Assembly (NCBI RefSeq): GCF_036370855.1
Contig: NC_088102.1
Span: 67,093,601 to 67,157,600, forward strand
From: Dromaius novaehollandiae
Taxonomy: Eukaryota; Chordata; Aves; Casuariiformes; Dromaiidae
Reading direction: 5' to 3'
Length of the DNA stretch: 64,000 nucleotides
Positions 1 to 28,399 of this stretch are shown piece after piece (the stretch's first letter is position 1; the number at the start of each line of letters is the position of its first letter). The notes below the pieces were generated by a model, which saw only the letters and a program-made list of their open reading frames with translations, made no database searches and was not told the DNA's origin. Both the position numbers and the translations under genes were made by a program.

Positions 1-119
1 CAAAGCAAGCAGGAGTGTGGCTGTGCGAGACATACTACGGCCTGCACTCACCAAGATCCTGTTTTCCACTCCCTGAGTCAGTTTTCTTTACGGCTCGTTT
101 TTCCTTTCCCTCCCCTCAG

Positions 120-4496
<4,377 letters not shown>

Positions 4497-5560
4497 GCGC
4501 CTGACCCACACTGCCTCTGCCACACACACTTACACACACGCACGGGAGCTGTAGAGAATGATTACCAGGGTTGGCAACCCAGTGAGGAAGAGAAAAAGAA
4601 GTGGAGCTAGATTTAAATTTGCAAGGAAAATAATCATTGTTAGTGCCCTGCTAGCTACGTTTTCCCCTCTGTCGAGTAAGTGGTGCTGGAACAGCTCTAG
4701 TTGACAACTCCAGCTAGAGTAGCTCCTTGCTTTACTATTAGATCTTCCGGTATTTGTTTTTAATGTTGATTCTCAAAGCTGCGCAATGCCCTCTCGTGTC
4801 TCCCAGCACTGGTCTCCCTACTGGAGAGGCAGCTTGCCGGAGCCACCCAGCAGTGCCGCTGTTCCTGCCGAGAAGCTGTGCGGGTGCTCCTGGGTTTGGG
4901 CTTCTGCGCTGGGGGAGAGGGAGGGGAAAGACTATCCTGCACGTTTCTTATTTCTTCCTCTTTTTCACTGATGGAGTGGGGGAGTGGGAGGGGTAGAGAG
5001 TTCGTCTTGATCACTCCTCTGAGACTGGTGAGGCAGCAATCGCTAAATCACTTTTTGCGCTAGCTTGGTCCTGGGGGAGTGCTTCCCGGGCTGGAGCTGA
5101 GAGGGATCTTCTAGCATGCACAGGGGAGGTTTTAAAGTCCAACGGCTCTGGTTGTGTGTTTTTGTGTTGTGACAACACTAGTGAGAGCTTGAGGCGTGAT
5201 CTAGCCATGCCTGGTCTGAGTCTCTCACAGACCTATCGGGGCAGGGATTCGTTGGGGGGCTCCAGCCAGTAGGGCTCTTCACGGAGTAAGAATATAAAGG
5301 GGGTTACAGTAGGATTTAATAGGAGTTGCTTGAATTCATGTCCACAAAGGCCTAGCTTTAAGCTTAGGGCTGAGCAAACCAGTTTGAGCAAAGGCAGAGT
5401 TGATATAAATGCTCTTGAGTTTGGCAAACTTCCAGTTTTCCCAAACCTGAGAACTTTCTAACCTTATCTGGAGTTAGAGAGTTGAGCATAACATTTCCCA
5501 AAGCAACTAAGTGGTCTACAAGCCTAAATCACGTTGATTAAATCAGTGACACCTGGTTGT
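4497..5560 (+). other. CTSD: Probable CTSD 3' UTR
   Basis: This stretch follows the CTSD stop and contains a CA-rich patch at 4521-4541. The first plausible poly(A) signal is ATTAAA at 5537-5542, with a GT-rich element (GGTTGTTTGT) about 12 bases downstream, giving a UTR of about 1.06 kb. No AATAAA occurs closer to the stop. Later candidates, AATAAA near 9433 and 10635, would make an unusually long UTR. The end is inferred only. Confidence 0.4.
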
Positions 5561-7989
5561 TTGTAAATCACATAAGAGCTTTTGGAAATATTATTCACAG
5601 TGTTTTGAATTGCTCAGAACTCAAGAGACAGTTGACAGAACCGAGTCAGCAAGTCTTCCAGGCAGGAGGGAACCACGGAGGCTTCTGAATTTTCATTTGC
5701 TCTCCTTTCACCGCTGCCCTGTCCTGAAACCCAGCTCACCTTCAATACCCTCCTTACGTTGTACTATAGTTTCTGTATTATTAACATTGGTGAGAGCCCT
5801 GTTCATCTGCATCGTGTGTTACGGAAGCAGTGAGGCACATTCCCTGCTTTGGCGAGTTTGTAGCTGAAGGATTTAGCTGTGCTTACAGATCCACATTTTG
5901 CTCCTGGAGAGCCAAGACCTCTGTGCATGGAGCCATCCACTTCGCTGGGCTGGAGTCGGTAAACGTGCGCTGGGGGAGCAAGGAGAGAGCAGTAGCGGGA
6001 AGGAGGATAAAGGGAGTTTTAAGCAACGCTGGAAAGCAGAAGAGAGTGTTTTCCAAGGCTCTCAGGGAGTGACTGTAGAGATTCCTGTTGATTTCCAACA
6101 CTTTGGATTTGGTCCTGGGGTTAAGGAGTGGCAGCCCATGAGTGACAAAGCTGCAGGTAGCAAGAGAAGCAGATCATTACCAGCCATGACCCCCGACAGG
6201 GCAAAATAGCCAGTAAAATCCTGGCTCCCCAAAATTCAGTGTGAATACTGCCAGCAGTTTCAGTGGTGTCAAGAAAGTTTCTGGAAAAGGTGTTTGGGGC
6301 AGTGAGTGAGTAGATGGTTAGTCACAGTAAAGTACATACCTAGACATCATGTCCAACACGAAATCCACCGTGAGCATCCGGGGCATGGTGGGAAAGAGTT
6401 TTCCAGGTGAGCCGTGGGAAGACAGCTGAGCACAGCGAGCAGACAGTCTGCAAATGTCCCCTTTCCCCATCCTGTGCAGCTCATCAGTTTGCTGTTACAA
6501 CCATTACTCATCCCTTGGAGAGGTCTGGCGTGGCCAGTAGGGACTGGCCTGAACACACTCCTAATCTCTGCATTCTCCCATCCAACCCGGGCATGATAAA
6601 TCTGCTGCTCCCAAAGCCGCCTTCTGCCTGTTCCCAGTCTTCGCCTGCAACCTTGGATTTGGAAGCCTGAAGGCATCTGTTGCAGCCCGGGGATCTGGCT
6701 AGAGAACAGTAGTGCATTACCAAAAAATCAAATGCAGATGCTCAGCACCTCTCCAGAGAGCCCAGATTTCAGATTGATTAAATGCCCAGAGCTCTTCAAA
6801 GTTCTGCTAAATCCTCCCACAGCTGCAGGGTTTATCCAGCATAGGGACTGAGACAATTTCTCAGGTACCCGTTAATCAGACTTGATGTGGGGGACGGCCT
6901 GACACGGAGCTGACTGCGGGTTTTGAACGTGTTGCACATCAGATTTAACCCCTGGCAGGACGTACAGTGTAGCCTAAGAACAAGCCATGCTGCAGCAGTT
7001 CTGCTGAACGTACAATGCCTTATGCTGTACATGTTGTAGCCTCTTTGCGGTAACCTAATGCCGGGCTGATTTCTGTCCTCAGGCAGGCAGGACGCTTCTC
7101 TCTGAGGAAAGAATATGGCCCCAAATGATGCCCTAAATGACATATCTTAGGATAGGCTGGAGGAGCAGTTAATTTGATGTAACCACATTTGCGACTTCAC
7201 CGAATTCGTCTCCTCCCCTTGTTGTTTTATCTGCATTTTTAAACCAAACTCTAACTGTGTGATTTTTTTTTTAATCTAATTTGCTGTCAGAATTACTGTC
7301 TCATTATAGAAAATTGAAAAGAAAATACAGTATTTTCCCCCTTATTCCGAGAGTGGTCTTTTTTTAAGCGGTTTGAAATTGCCCAACTCCTCCTCCGTGA
7401 TAAGGACCTGTGTCCCGCGGACCTGTTGGGTTTGCGGTGCCTGGTAGCAATTGTGCGCGTTTTCGGAAGGGCTGCTTCCCTGCTCGCTGATAACGAAGCA
7501 GGCTGGGAGGCTGGCAGGTTTGTCGTTTTCGATGTATTAAAACATAACCCAGCATCAGCAAGACACGGTGATGGCTTGACCTGGCTGATCCAACCCAACA
7601 GCCTGGCCCAGGAGCTGCTCTGAACGTCTCTGCTAGCCAAAGCCTTTTCTGGGGGCTGCATCACTCCGGCCATGTGCTGTGGACAAGAGTCCTCTAACAG
7701 GGCAGTTGCGGTGTCTCCTGGTCGTCTGAGCCAGACAGAAAGAGTTTGTGGTGGACTTGGGACATGAAGCGTTCCTGTAGTGGCCAAAGTGGGACTTCAG
7801 TTTCTAATTCCGGCCCTGCCCTTGTTCCCACAGCGCCGTTAAAGCACCTGGACGTGGACTTCATGCTGCCAGAGCCTGGTGATGAAGAACACAGTTGTTT
7901 TTCAAAATGTGTGAAAAATCCATCCCCATGGCCCGGCTGTCTCATTTTTAGTCCTAGGGCTACTGCATGGGAGCTAGAGATTCCCGCGC

Positions 7990-8050
7990 AGAGCGAAGGC
8001 CCTATGTGCCAGGTGCTGTACAAACACGTGACAAGAGCTAATCCCTGCTT
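7990..8050 (+). repeat. Possible ancient SINE-type fragment
   Basis: The phrase around CCAGGTGCTGTACAAACAC, followed by an AATCCCTGC-like stretch, resembles an interspersed repeat segment common in sauropsid genomes. The match is from memory and short. The family is not assigned. Confidence 0.25.
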
Positions 8051-9839
8051 GGAAAAAAATATCATACAAGCGAGGCAGGCAGAGCAACATCCCATCCTCT
8101 TTTCTGGGTGTGGATCTAAGCACTCAGAGAGCTCCACAGGTTCCCCACCAGCGGGTCTCGAGCCTCTGTTCCCCCAGGATGTCTCAACACCGCAGTCATC
8201 TGCTCTCCCAAGTTAGAGAGGTGTGTATGCCCAGAAGGGCTGGCTGGCTCCTGAAACCCAGTCCCGCTGCCCACCGTTCCTCAGTAGCCCAAGGGGAGAA
8301 CATAAATGACATGATGTCCCCTTTCCCTCCGGTGACTCCCCCCCTCCCAGTTACTGCATTGCCTCTGCAGAACTCCCTTCACTTGACAACTTGATAACTT
8401 ACTCCTTATTAAATTTCTCCACTAATGCGAAGAAGATAAACATTTTCATTACAGCTCCCTCCGAGCAGTAGGGTGTCTGAGGCTGATCCCCAAGGCTGTC
8501 TTCACGGGTCTGATCCTTCTCCAGCTGACTCCGCTCTAGGTCTCATCAGCGATTTGCCAAAAGCCCACGCAGACAAGGACCTGCCCACACCAGGGCTCTC
8601 ACACCAGGACACGGGCAAAGCGGGGATCAGACCCCTTGCTTATGGAGAGAACGTGCTCATCTGGTTGGTGCGGCAATTCGTTGCTTTTGGAAACTATTTT
8701 TACTAACTGTGGATGACTAAGCACTTTGTTTGGGGGCTGATGGCTTTTTCCGCTTTTTCTTTGATTTATTTATTTTTAGGTTCCTTTAGGAGGGAAAAGG
8801 AGTGGAGTGCAGACTAACAGCTAGGGGACAGGAGAGAGAAACCAGGGGAAAGTGGGGAGATGGGATTTACCCTTCCAAACCTCAGCCCACCGTCCTGCTT
8901 AGGGGGTTTAGCAACCACCGATGGATTTCCCAGGGGTGAGAGGAAAGCCCGCTCGGGTGGCTGTAGGCTTTCTCCATCACAAAAGGTAGAGGCAGGTTGT
9001 TCTGATATTTTTCCAGAGAACCGAGGTAGGATTTGAGATGGGAGACTTTCTCACGGGTCTTACAGCGCTTGGATATGTTACGGCCCGCACATCTCTAACA
9101 AGATTACAAGAGAATTGCTCGGGGGCAGGAAGCATCTTTCTGTCCTCTTTGTCCCGTAGCACAACGGGATGTGGGCCTTGCTGTCACAGTAATACAAACA
9201 ATTATTTATATTCATCGCAGCTTTTCTTTGAAAAGAAAGTATTCCTGGCCCTCCTGGCTGTGGGCTTGGACATGTGACCTGTAAAAAACAGGAGGAACAT
9301 TAAAATAATGCAGAATGTTGTTTCGTTTTGTTCTTAGCGTCATTATTTTTTAAGCCAGTTCACTAATTTTGAAGGGTCATGTGAAGGCTTTTTGAACTGA
9401 TGATGCTGCATATAAGCCACTGTGTTCCAGGATAATAAACCTTTCATAGCTTATACTTAGCATTAAGAAAGATGATGAATTACTAACCATAAAAAAGACC
9501 CCAAAGTGCTCTGGAAACTCTAGGCTTGATCCAGTACCCACAGAACAGAAAAATGGCCATCCAACTTCATTGACCTTTCAGTCCTAGTTATGCCAGGAAA
9601 GGTGCCCACCTCCGAGATACCACCTCAGACCGCCTTTCCCCAGCCACAGTGGGGACTGCCCAGTGCCCGCGGGGTGCCCAGAGCGGCTTTCCAGTCACAC
9701 CAGCAAGGGCTGCAGGATCCTGGAGGTGTTTCTCCATCGCCTGCTGAGGCTGCTTGAGAGTTGGCACAAAAGGCCAGAGGATCCCTCCTGAGCCTCCTCC
9801 CGCAAAGCCAGCGTGGGGGGAGAGCAGACGCGCTCTCTG

Positions 9840-10260
9840 TTTCAGAGAGGCAAGGTCCTCCTCCACTCTCTCCTTTTCCTTTATTCCTCTTGCTCCATCC
9901 ATTTTGTTTCTCTGCCTCAGATTTTATTTCAGGATTTTTCTTTTTTGTGCTCTCCTCAAGGCACTTTTTTCACCTTTCAGTTAACTAGTTGCTTTCTCTC
10001 CCCTGAATGAACTGGGACAGGACCTTCCCTACGTTCCCATTTTTTCCCCTTTGCATGGTATTTCTCTCGGTTTCCTCTCCATCTCTGTTCCAGTCTCTGC
10101 ACACCCTTTTAGCCCTTTCTCACTTCTCTACTCTCAGTTTCCAAAGCAAATTCCTGTTGGTCTCACAATCCTCTACACCACCCTGCTCTCTACTCTTCCC
10201 TCCTCCCAATCCCCTTTTTGACCTGTTTTTCTCTCCTCATTCTCCATCACTCTTTGACAT
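9840..10260 (+). repeat. CT-rich low-complexity tract
   Basis: About 420 bases are dominated by C and T on the + strand, with few purine runs. It is probably a degenerate pyrimidine-rich simple sequence. It creates several chance open frames rich in Ser, Pro, Leu and Phe, none of which looks like a protein. Confidence 0.55.
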
Positions 10261-13115
10261 ATGAAGACGGGCAGTTCTACCTACACAACTTTCACAAGAC
10301 AAACAAATGCCATGCTGATCTTCGGTTGATGCAGACCTGTGGTTTGAACCTACCACCAGGAAGGCGCAAGAGCCAACTGGGGCCATGCCCATCCGGGCTG
10401 GCAGCTTCTTCCCACACACCAGCAGCACCGCGTGCCTCAGGGGAATGCCATGAAGGGAATTTGAGAATAGCGGGATATCCTGTTGGCTCTCAGCCGGTTA
10501 CAGGATGCACTAGCCCTTCATTTCATTCCTCTGATCAATGCTGATGCTCATACCTGCTGAAGCCATGTCACTTAGTCACCTGGCCTTGGCTTCCGTGAAG
10601 TCACCCACAGCCTTCTCTGGGCTACGTTACACTAAATAAATGTGCATCAGCAGCTTATATTTTCACTTCATTGTTTAACTTATTTTCCAGTTCGTTAGTG
10701 ACTATTAAAGATACTGATCTTTGCACAGGACTTCATGGCTCCTCACTGACAATTTTTCATTGTGTTGAAGATGGACTTTTTATTCTAGGGCCCTGGGCAG
10801 TTAGCCAATACCTGCAACCTTGCAATACATTGCCTTTAGGAGGAGAATAAAAAGTACAATAAGAAATTCAGTGCAGTCTCGCTTATTTACAAGGTATATA
10901 CACAGCATCCCCTTTCCCTGAGGACAGCGGGAACAAACAGCTTGGTTAGGAGCAAAACAACTGTCTGATTCCTGTTTCTCAACCCGCCCTTCCAGGCACC
11001 GTGTCCTGGGGATCTCTGTGGCTCTGCTGCCCCCAGGGCACAGTCACAGCTGCTTCTCTGCGCGTTGGCTTTTCCGCTGGCTTCTGCCTTCGACACACGT
11101 GGCTTCCCGATCCCCGCGTTGGTGACCTCGGAGCCCCCTCAGCCACAGGGCCTCCCCGGGACCAAGCCTTGCCTCGGGCAGTAGCTCCTATGGATGACAG
11201 CAACCTACCTGCATAAAAAGGGCTTAATTGCTCCTTCTGAGCTTGGAAGAAGCCTCTCCACACAGCCATGGGTTTCCCGGGTTTAGCAAAGCCCTCCAGA
11301 TAAGCTGACGATAGCTGGCCATAGCTTCCAGCTCAGCAGTTCGACATGTTCTTTTCTGCCTCTCCTGCAAACACCTGAATCCCAGGAGGCTGTTGCTCTC
11401 GTCCCGTAGCTGTCTGTGTTCCTTAACAGCTTCTTGGAGAGAGACCTCGGTCTTGCAAGAGACAAACGTAGCACTAGCAAAACCCTCTCTCTTTTGGCAC
11501 CTCTCTGGCAGTGCTAAATCCCTAGCCAGGAGACACGTTCCCCTTTTCAACCACCGCAGACGCCTTCAAAGGGACTAAAGCAGCATGGTGCAAACTAGGC
11601 GCCTTATAGCCGGGGAGCGCGGGAAGTCCCCTCACCACACATTGACTCCTGGGAATAAACTCTGCAGGTGCCACCACCCCGGAGCCAAACCCGCTTGCAC
11701 ACAGCCAAGTAAATTGCAGTTATTGTTTCTCAGCTCAGCGCTGTGTTGGTAGGCTGAAAGCGTTTATAGAGGATTCTCCTTCCCCTGCAGGTACTGTTCT
11801 CATGAACTTTTAGTTTATCGAACATATTTACGAATCTCATCAGGCCATTCCCAGTGACCGCTCCACCGCGGGTCTCCTGCGACGGTGAGATTGATCCGCT
11901 CCCCCTCCCCAGCGCCCCGGCACAACCGGCCACTGCCTCACGCCCACCCGCCCCGTGCCGGGCTCTGCCACGGCGAGGTGACGCAGCTCGTCCCCACGTC
12001 CCCCCCAGCGCCGCAGCGGCAGGCTCCCCAACGACCCGAGCGCCCTCCCTGCGCGGCCCTGGCGTCGCCGGGATGTGGAGCTACACGCGGTTTCTGCACG
12101 GCTCCCGGTTCAGCTGGCAACCGGAGGCAGAAGCCATTTTGTTGATCCCGTGCCAAAGCCAGGCGCGGACGGGCAGCCAAAGCCAGCTCCTCCAGGGCTT
12201 CTCCACCCCCGGTGCCATCCCCACCCCCCTCTGCTCCAGCACCCCACATTCCCGCTGCCTGGTTGCCTTGCTCTGGCGAGCTCGCGCCGCGCGCAGGATT
12301 TATCTGCTTTCCGTCCCTTCCCCGCGACCGGCGCACAGAGGCCACTTTTCTGCCCACGGCGCTGTGCTCAGCGCGACCTCGTCGCGCCACGCTGTCCCCG
12401 TCGTCCCAGGCCCCCCTCCCAGGCGAGCTTTCGGTCCTCCTCCAGGCCGCCCCGGCTGCAGCAACACCCGGCTGCGTGGAGCGCGCTAACCATGCGGGGT
12501 AGCGAGTCGGGCTGAGCCTCCCCCGGCCGGCGCGGAAACCTGCCGGGACGATGCCCCGCGCCAGCAGGATGGTGCCCGGGAGACGCGCTTCTCCAGCAGG
12601 GCACCCCCGGGATGGCTGAGCCGGGAGGCGTCGTCCCCACGCCGGGGAGGAGCAGGTGGGCACCAGAAGGGCAGCGGGGCCGAGGCGGGGCAGCTCTCCC
12701 GCACGGAGGGGCAAAGGGCACGTTTGGGGGGGCTGCTGGTTGACTTGGCTGCCCCGAGTCCCCTGCTTGCTCCCTCGGTCGCGTCCGCGCCCCCCAGCCC
12801 TGCCCTCCCCTCCTCCATCAAGTCCGACGTTAGGAAAGCGGAGCCGGAGGCAGTGCTGAGCCGGATGTGCAGCGACTCCCCGCATTGCTCCTTGCGAGTG
12901 TCTCGCTCGCCTCTCCCGATGCCTCCCGAGGAGACGGATGGACGGACAGACAGGCAGCATGAGGTGGACTCGTCTCTCCGAATCGCCCGGCGGAGAGGGG
13001 GGAGGAGAGGGAGGCAGCCTCTTCCCACACACCCCTTCCCCATCCTCCGTCCTCATCCTCTCTCCCCCTCCTCCCTCTCCTCTTCCTCCTCCACTCGGGC
13101 CACGATATTCTCCGA

Positions 13116-13158
13116 AAGGGAGGGAAAAAAAAAAAAGAAAAAGAAAAAAGAAAGGCTG
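13116..13158 (+). repeat. A/G-rich low-complexity tract
   Basis: A purine run, GGGA followed by A-runs broken by single G, directly follows a 60-base CT-rich run (about 13050-13095). It sits inside the CpG island. Confidence 0.6.
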
Positions 13159-13396
13159 CTGACAGGTGAAAGGAATTGGGAAACGCAATTACATCAGGAA
13201 TCCCGCAGAGATGAGGACTCAGCAGAAAAGAAAAAGCAGGGGAGAGAGCGAGCGAGAGGATCCGGGCCGCTCTGCCGCACCGGGAGACGAGCTCCGCCGT
13301 AGCGACCGGCGGCCGAGGAGCTGCCCCCGCAGCCCGCCGCGATCCCAGCATGGGACGGAAAGCAGCGGGCCCGGCCGGACAGACGGACGGGCAGGC

Positions 13397-13427
13397 GGGG
13401 AGGGCTGCGGGCGGGAGGGGGAGGGCG
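13397..13427 (+). other. G-quadruplex-type G-run cluster
   Basis: Six runs of three or more G (GGGG, GGG, GGG, GGG, GGGGG, GGG) are separated by loops of 1 to 4 bases. This fits the canonical four-run G-quadruplex pattern on the + strand, within the IFITM10 CpG island. Confidence 0.6.
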
Positions 13428-13522
13428 GCGCGGCTGCCGGGGAACTCTCTTCGCAGACCCCCCACTTCTCCTCAACTGTTTCTTTGTGCTTTTATTTGCT
13501 TTCTCCTTTCCCCCTCCCTTAA

Positions 13523-24613
<11,091 letters not shown>

Positions 24614-24883
24614 CGCGAGGCCAGCAGCAGCAGCAGCTGCCAAAACGCCTCTCCGCCAAAAGTGTCTGCAGTTATTTCCTGTAGCAAGGACACAAAAGCA
24701 ACACTCCACCTTGATTGCAAAAAAAAAATAAGTAAATACATAACTAAAAATTAAACGAATTTATCAGCCTAACTGAGTATACCCTTCCTGCCCCCAAACT
24801 GTGTGTGAACTGCTGTAGGAAAGGGTTTCACTCGTACGTTTGTACAGGGAGAAAAACAAAACAACCACAAATATCTATTTCAT

Positions 24884-24889
24884 AATAAA
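24884..24889 (+). terminator. IFITM10: Proximal poly(A) signal of IFITM10
   Basis: AATAAA, 271 bases after the stop codon, in an A-rich setting. GGTGTGACAGC about 10 bases later could be the GU-rich element. Confidence 0.5.
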
Positions 24890-25512
24890 CAACAAAACGG
24901 TGTGACAGCAGCGTGCAAAACCTAGAGCTGAACACGACTCGAGTAATCCTAGACAGGTGAACTGCAGGACAGGAGGAGGAGCAGCCGCCGGAGCGTGGCC
25001 CAGGCACGAGCCCGTGGTGGCCAGCGGCCCCGAGCCGCGCTGCAGCCGGGGAGCAGCAGGGCCCCCCCGGCCCCGGGGCTCGAGGTGCCCCCCAGGACCG
25101 CGGGCACCGACTCGGAGGCGGAGGGGGGACGGCGACGTGCCTGCCGCCGAGAGGGGAACCTGGCGCTGGAGGCAGGGCTGGTGCAGAACATATCAGACGT
25201 GTGCAGACTGCTCTCCCACGCCCCAGCCCCCTAACGTACCTTTATTTTTTTTAATTTTCCTTCTCTGATACAGTTCTCTGCTGAATTTCATTCAATGGTT
25301 GTAACGGCTTACCCTCCCCAGAGAACTGAATGTTAGAAAAGCTCATCCTAGAGAACCTCAAAGCCTCCACATAAGCCCCAAAGAGTTAAAACAGATGAAA
25401 AAAAGGGAGGATCCTCCTTGGGATCTCCCGGCACTGCTGAGAACGTAGGCACCTTCTGGAGAACTTGCAGAAACCCTGTAAACCGAGTGCTACTGTATTT
25501 CTGTAAACCGTC

Positions 25513-25518
25513 AATAAA
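25513..25518 (+). terminator. IFITM10: Distal poly(A) signal of IFITM10
   Basis: AATAAA about 900 bases after the stop, within GTCAATAAAGATACC, a classic cleavage-site context, followed by a TG-rich stretch (TCTGATGCTGCTGG). Confidence 0.6.
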
Positions 25519-26282
25519 GATACCTCTGACATCTGATGCTGCTGGATGGATTCCTGAGATCACCCTCTCCTCTCTTGCTTTGTGCACGAATCCCAGGACG
25601 GAGAAAGGACCGAACACCTTGCACGGCTCTGCCCCGTCCCACACCATCGTCGTGGGGTCACATCCGCTCACTGTGGGGAACCGGGATGAAACGCGCAGGA
25701 TTATTCAGGGTGCTAACGCTTGTTAGGAAGGGCCTTTGCATTTCTTGCGTCTTTTAGGGAGCAGGGCTGAGCCGATGCAGCCTAAACTCAGCAGGAAAAG
25801 ATGCCAGTGCCACAGCCCGCTGATGCGCTAGCTCCTTCCTCAGCAAAGCCGGGCTCATAGTCCCAGCAGGCTGAGGAGGGAAAATGCTAATGTCAATAGC
25901 TGCTGCTTAGGAGAGATTTAAAGCAGGAATGAGGCATGCTGCTGTAGACGGGGGCTGCTTGGAGCGCGCGTATCTAGATTCAAGAGCACAGACCTCAACG
26001 ACTCCTGTGACGGCCAATCAATTGCAAACAAGCAAACGTAGCTGGGGAGGCAGCTTCCACTTCTCCTGCTAGGACTAACATCTATTATAAAAACAAATAG
26101 CTGCAGTTTCAACCGGCTACTACCACAGCACTTTGCAGACTCAGTGTCACTAGCCTGACTGCAGAGGTGCCGTGCCTCTGCCGCTGAGCGGAGCGGGTGC
26201 TCGGACCCCTTCCCCATAGCTACCTGCAGCTATGCGTTATGCTTCAAATCAACAGACCTGTATGTGGAAAAACAGGCCTGTG

Positions 26283-26365
26283 AGACGGGCCCCAGGTCAC
26301 AAAGCAAATCAATGGCAAGACCAGGACTAAAATATAACCTTTCGGATGCCTGAGCCTTTATCTAA
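26283..26365 (-). repeat. MIR-like SINE relic, reverse orientation
   Basis: CCCAGGTCACAAAGCAAATC, followed by AATGGCAAGACCAGGACTA, is the complement of the MIR core phrase (ggtcacacagc...gtggcagagccaggatt). About 80 bases, diverged. Confidence 0.45.
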
Positions 26366-28399
26366 TCTCATGTACCACAGCTGCCTCATCTTTTTCCAAG
26401 TGTAAAACGACCTTCTCGGTGAATTGCAAAGCCAGCCTGTTTTTCTTTCCTCTTTCTCTACTTGTCTGTGTGCCTGGTTAGCCAAAGGGAGTACAAGATT
26501 TAGTGGGAGGGTTGTTTCTGTTATTATATTCTAGCGGGTACCACCCCAAAGCTAGCAGCTTTTACATAAGAAAATAAATCAAGTGCAAATCAAAATCGAA
26601 GCACAGCAGTTGAACCATCCGTGCAGGCAACTACCAGAGACCAGGAGGAGGCTTAATAAAGGCAGACTCTGCCCGCTCTGCTCACCAAAGCACGGCAGCA
26701 GGGCTTCTCCGCTCCCCTGCAGCGTCTGGCACCAAGATGCCACCTTGGGTGGACCTTGCTTTGCAGGGTCTAACAGGTCTCCTATGGCTCTTGCTGGTGG
26801 CTGGGCTCCTCTAGCTGGTGTAGAAGAAGGGTAGGACTTCTTGCACGTGGGGCTTGGCCGTAGGGGTCCACTCTGCTTTCTAGCATCAGGTCCTCAAAGT
26901 CCTCCTCAGGGCATGAACGTGCACCGAGAGAGGAGACCTGAGGGCGCTGCCCCGAACCCCTCGCTCCGTGTCGCCTCCTTGCTCCGTGCCTCAAGCCAGG
27001 CGCGTGGCGTGCCGCAGGAGCCCCTTCACTTTCTTGAGAAAAGGAGCAGCCAAATGAGACAGGCAGGTCCTTTAAATGCTGCCTTTTGCTTTTTTTTTTT
27101 TCTTTTTTAATTGCGCAGGAAAATTCTGGAATTGCAGGTTTTGCCAATGTTGACACCGAAGGCGACAGCAGGACCGGTTTCAAGGGCGGCTTCTCCGCCT
27201 TCCCGCTTCTGCCGCTCCAAACTTCCCGGGGCCGGCTCCAAATCGCACCTTTTCTTGGCTGCGAAGACGCAGCCTCTGTCGCATTCGGCAGCGAAAACTG
27301 AAACCCAGCCGGGGGGGGGAACAGGCAAATGCTTGAGACGTCTTTTGATATCAGGAAGAGATGATGGCCACGTTTCCACCGTAAAGATGTAATTTTATTC
27401 CTCCAGGAAAGTTAGCTTGACAGGTTGAGGAGGATTTCTTTTTTATTTTGTTGGGGGGGGCGGTGATTATCCCTGTCATCGACATTTGTTAGACTGAACC
27501 TAAAATGCCACCTCTGGTTTCGGGTCCCCGCTACGAGAAGGGCGTTGGGTACCAGCCCAGGGCTGGGCCACCACGGTGCCCTTCACCGAAGCTCCTCGCC
27601 AAGGTGCGCGGTGGAAGGATGAGAGGCCACAAATCAAGTTTCCGGTCAGTTATAAGGAAACCAATTTTCACTGCGAGGCCAGCGCTGGGACAGCTTGCCG
27701 TAAACCTCGGGTTTTCGAGCCCCAACTGGCCACAGCCCTGAGCAAGCAGCTCGGCGCCCAGCAGTGCCCGGCTGCGAGCAGGAGGCCGGTCAAGGTGGCT
27801 CCTGAGGACCCTTTGGATTGCAGCGATCCTGCGACCCAGCTGCGGGAGCAGGGGATCGATCGAGTTTTGGCCACCGAGAGACTGTTCGGTTTTTGCTTTC
27901 GCTGGAGAGAGATGGAAAGGCTGCAGGGCCAGGTGGTCCCACCGCGCTCCTGGGTGGCCGGGGTCTGCTTCCACCGCGGTGAAACGCTGCAGGAAGCCTG
28001 CGCGTCTCTCGTGGGCATCTCCCTGGCTTCTGGGCTGTTACAGCGGCGAGGGTGAGCTCTCGCGAGGTGAAGACAAATAAGTACAGTCCAGCTTTTCCGA
28101 GCGAGGGAGAGCAGCTCTTTGTCTCCGCGGAGGCTGAGGCTACAGCTCCTGCAGGGCCAGCGCTCCCCGAAAGCCGTACTGCCGGAGACAGGTAGAGGGC
28201 CCCCTCGGACTGCTCCACGGGAGGCCCAGGAGCGGGGCTGCTCCGGCTTGCCGCCCATCCCCGAGGCCTCTGGGCGCCAGGAGCAGGACGAGGTGGGCTT
28301 TCTCCCCGCCGCTGGGGAGGTGCGAGCCGCCCTCTGGGAAACCGGCCCCGCGTGCTGGCCGCGGGCAGGGCTGGTGCGAGAGGCGCTTACGGCAAGAGG

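Larger units (their letters stand above)
5561..11849. other. CTSD-IFITM10 intergenic stretch, no gene recognised
   Basis: I find no open frame with family signatures or convincing paired splice sites. Base composition is mixed. A CT-rich low-complexity run spans about 9840-10260. A possible old SINE-type fragment lies near 7990-8050. An upstream exon of IFITM10 could be hidden here (see the IFITM10 entry), but I could not place it. Confidence 0.5.
24614..25540 (+). other. IFITM10: IFITM10 3' UTR
   Basis: The sequence after the stop carries two poly(A) signals: AATAAA at 24884-24889 and AATAAA at 25513-25518, the second after a typical CTGTATTTCTGTAAACCG context. Short and long 3' ends of about 0.3 and 0.9 kb are therefore expected. 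Confidence 0.65.

Noticed and set aside
11938-13188. 416-codon open frame on the - strand over the IFITM10 CpG island
   Set aside because: Low-complexity Gly/Arg/Ser stretches created by the island and its CT-rich runs; no protein family recognised.
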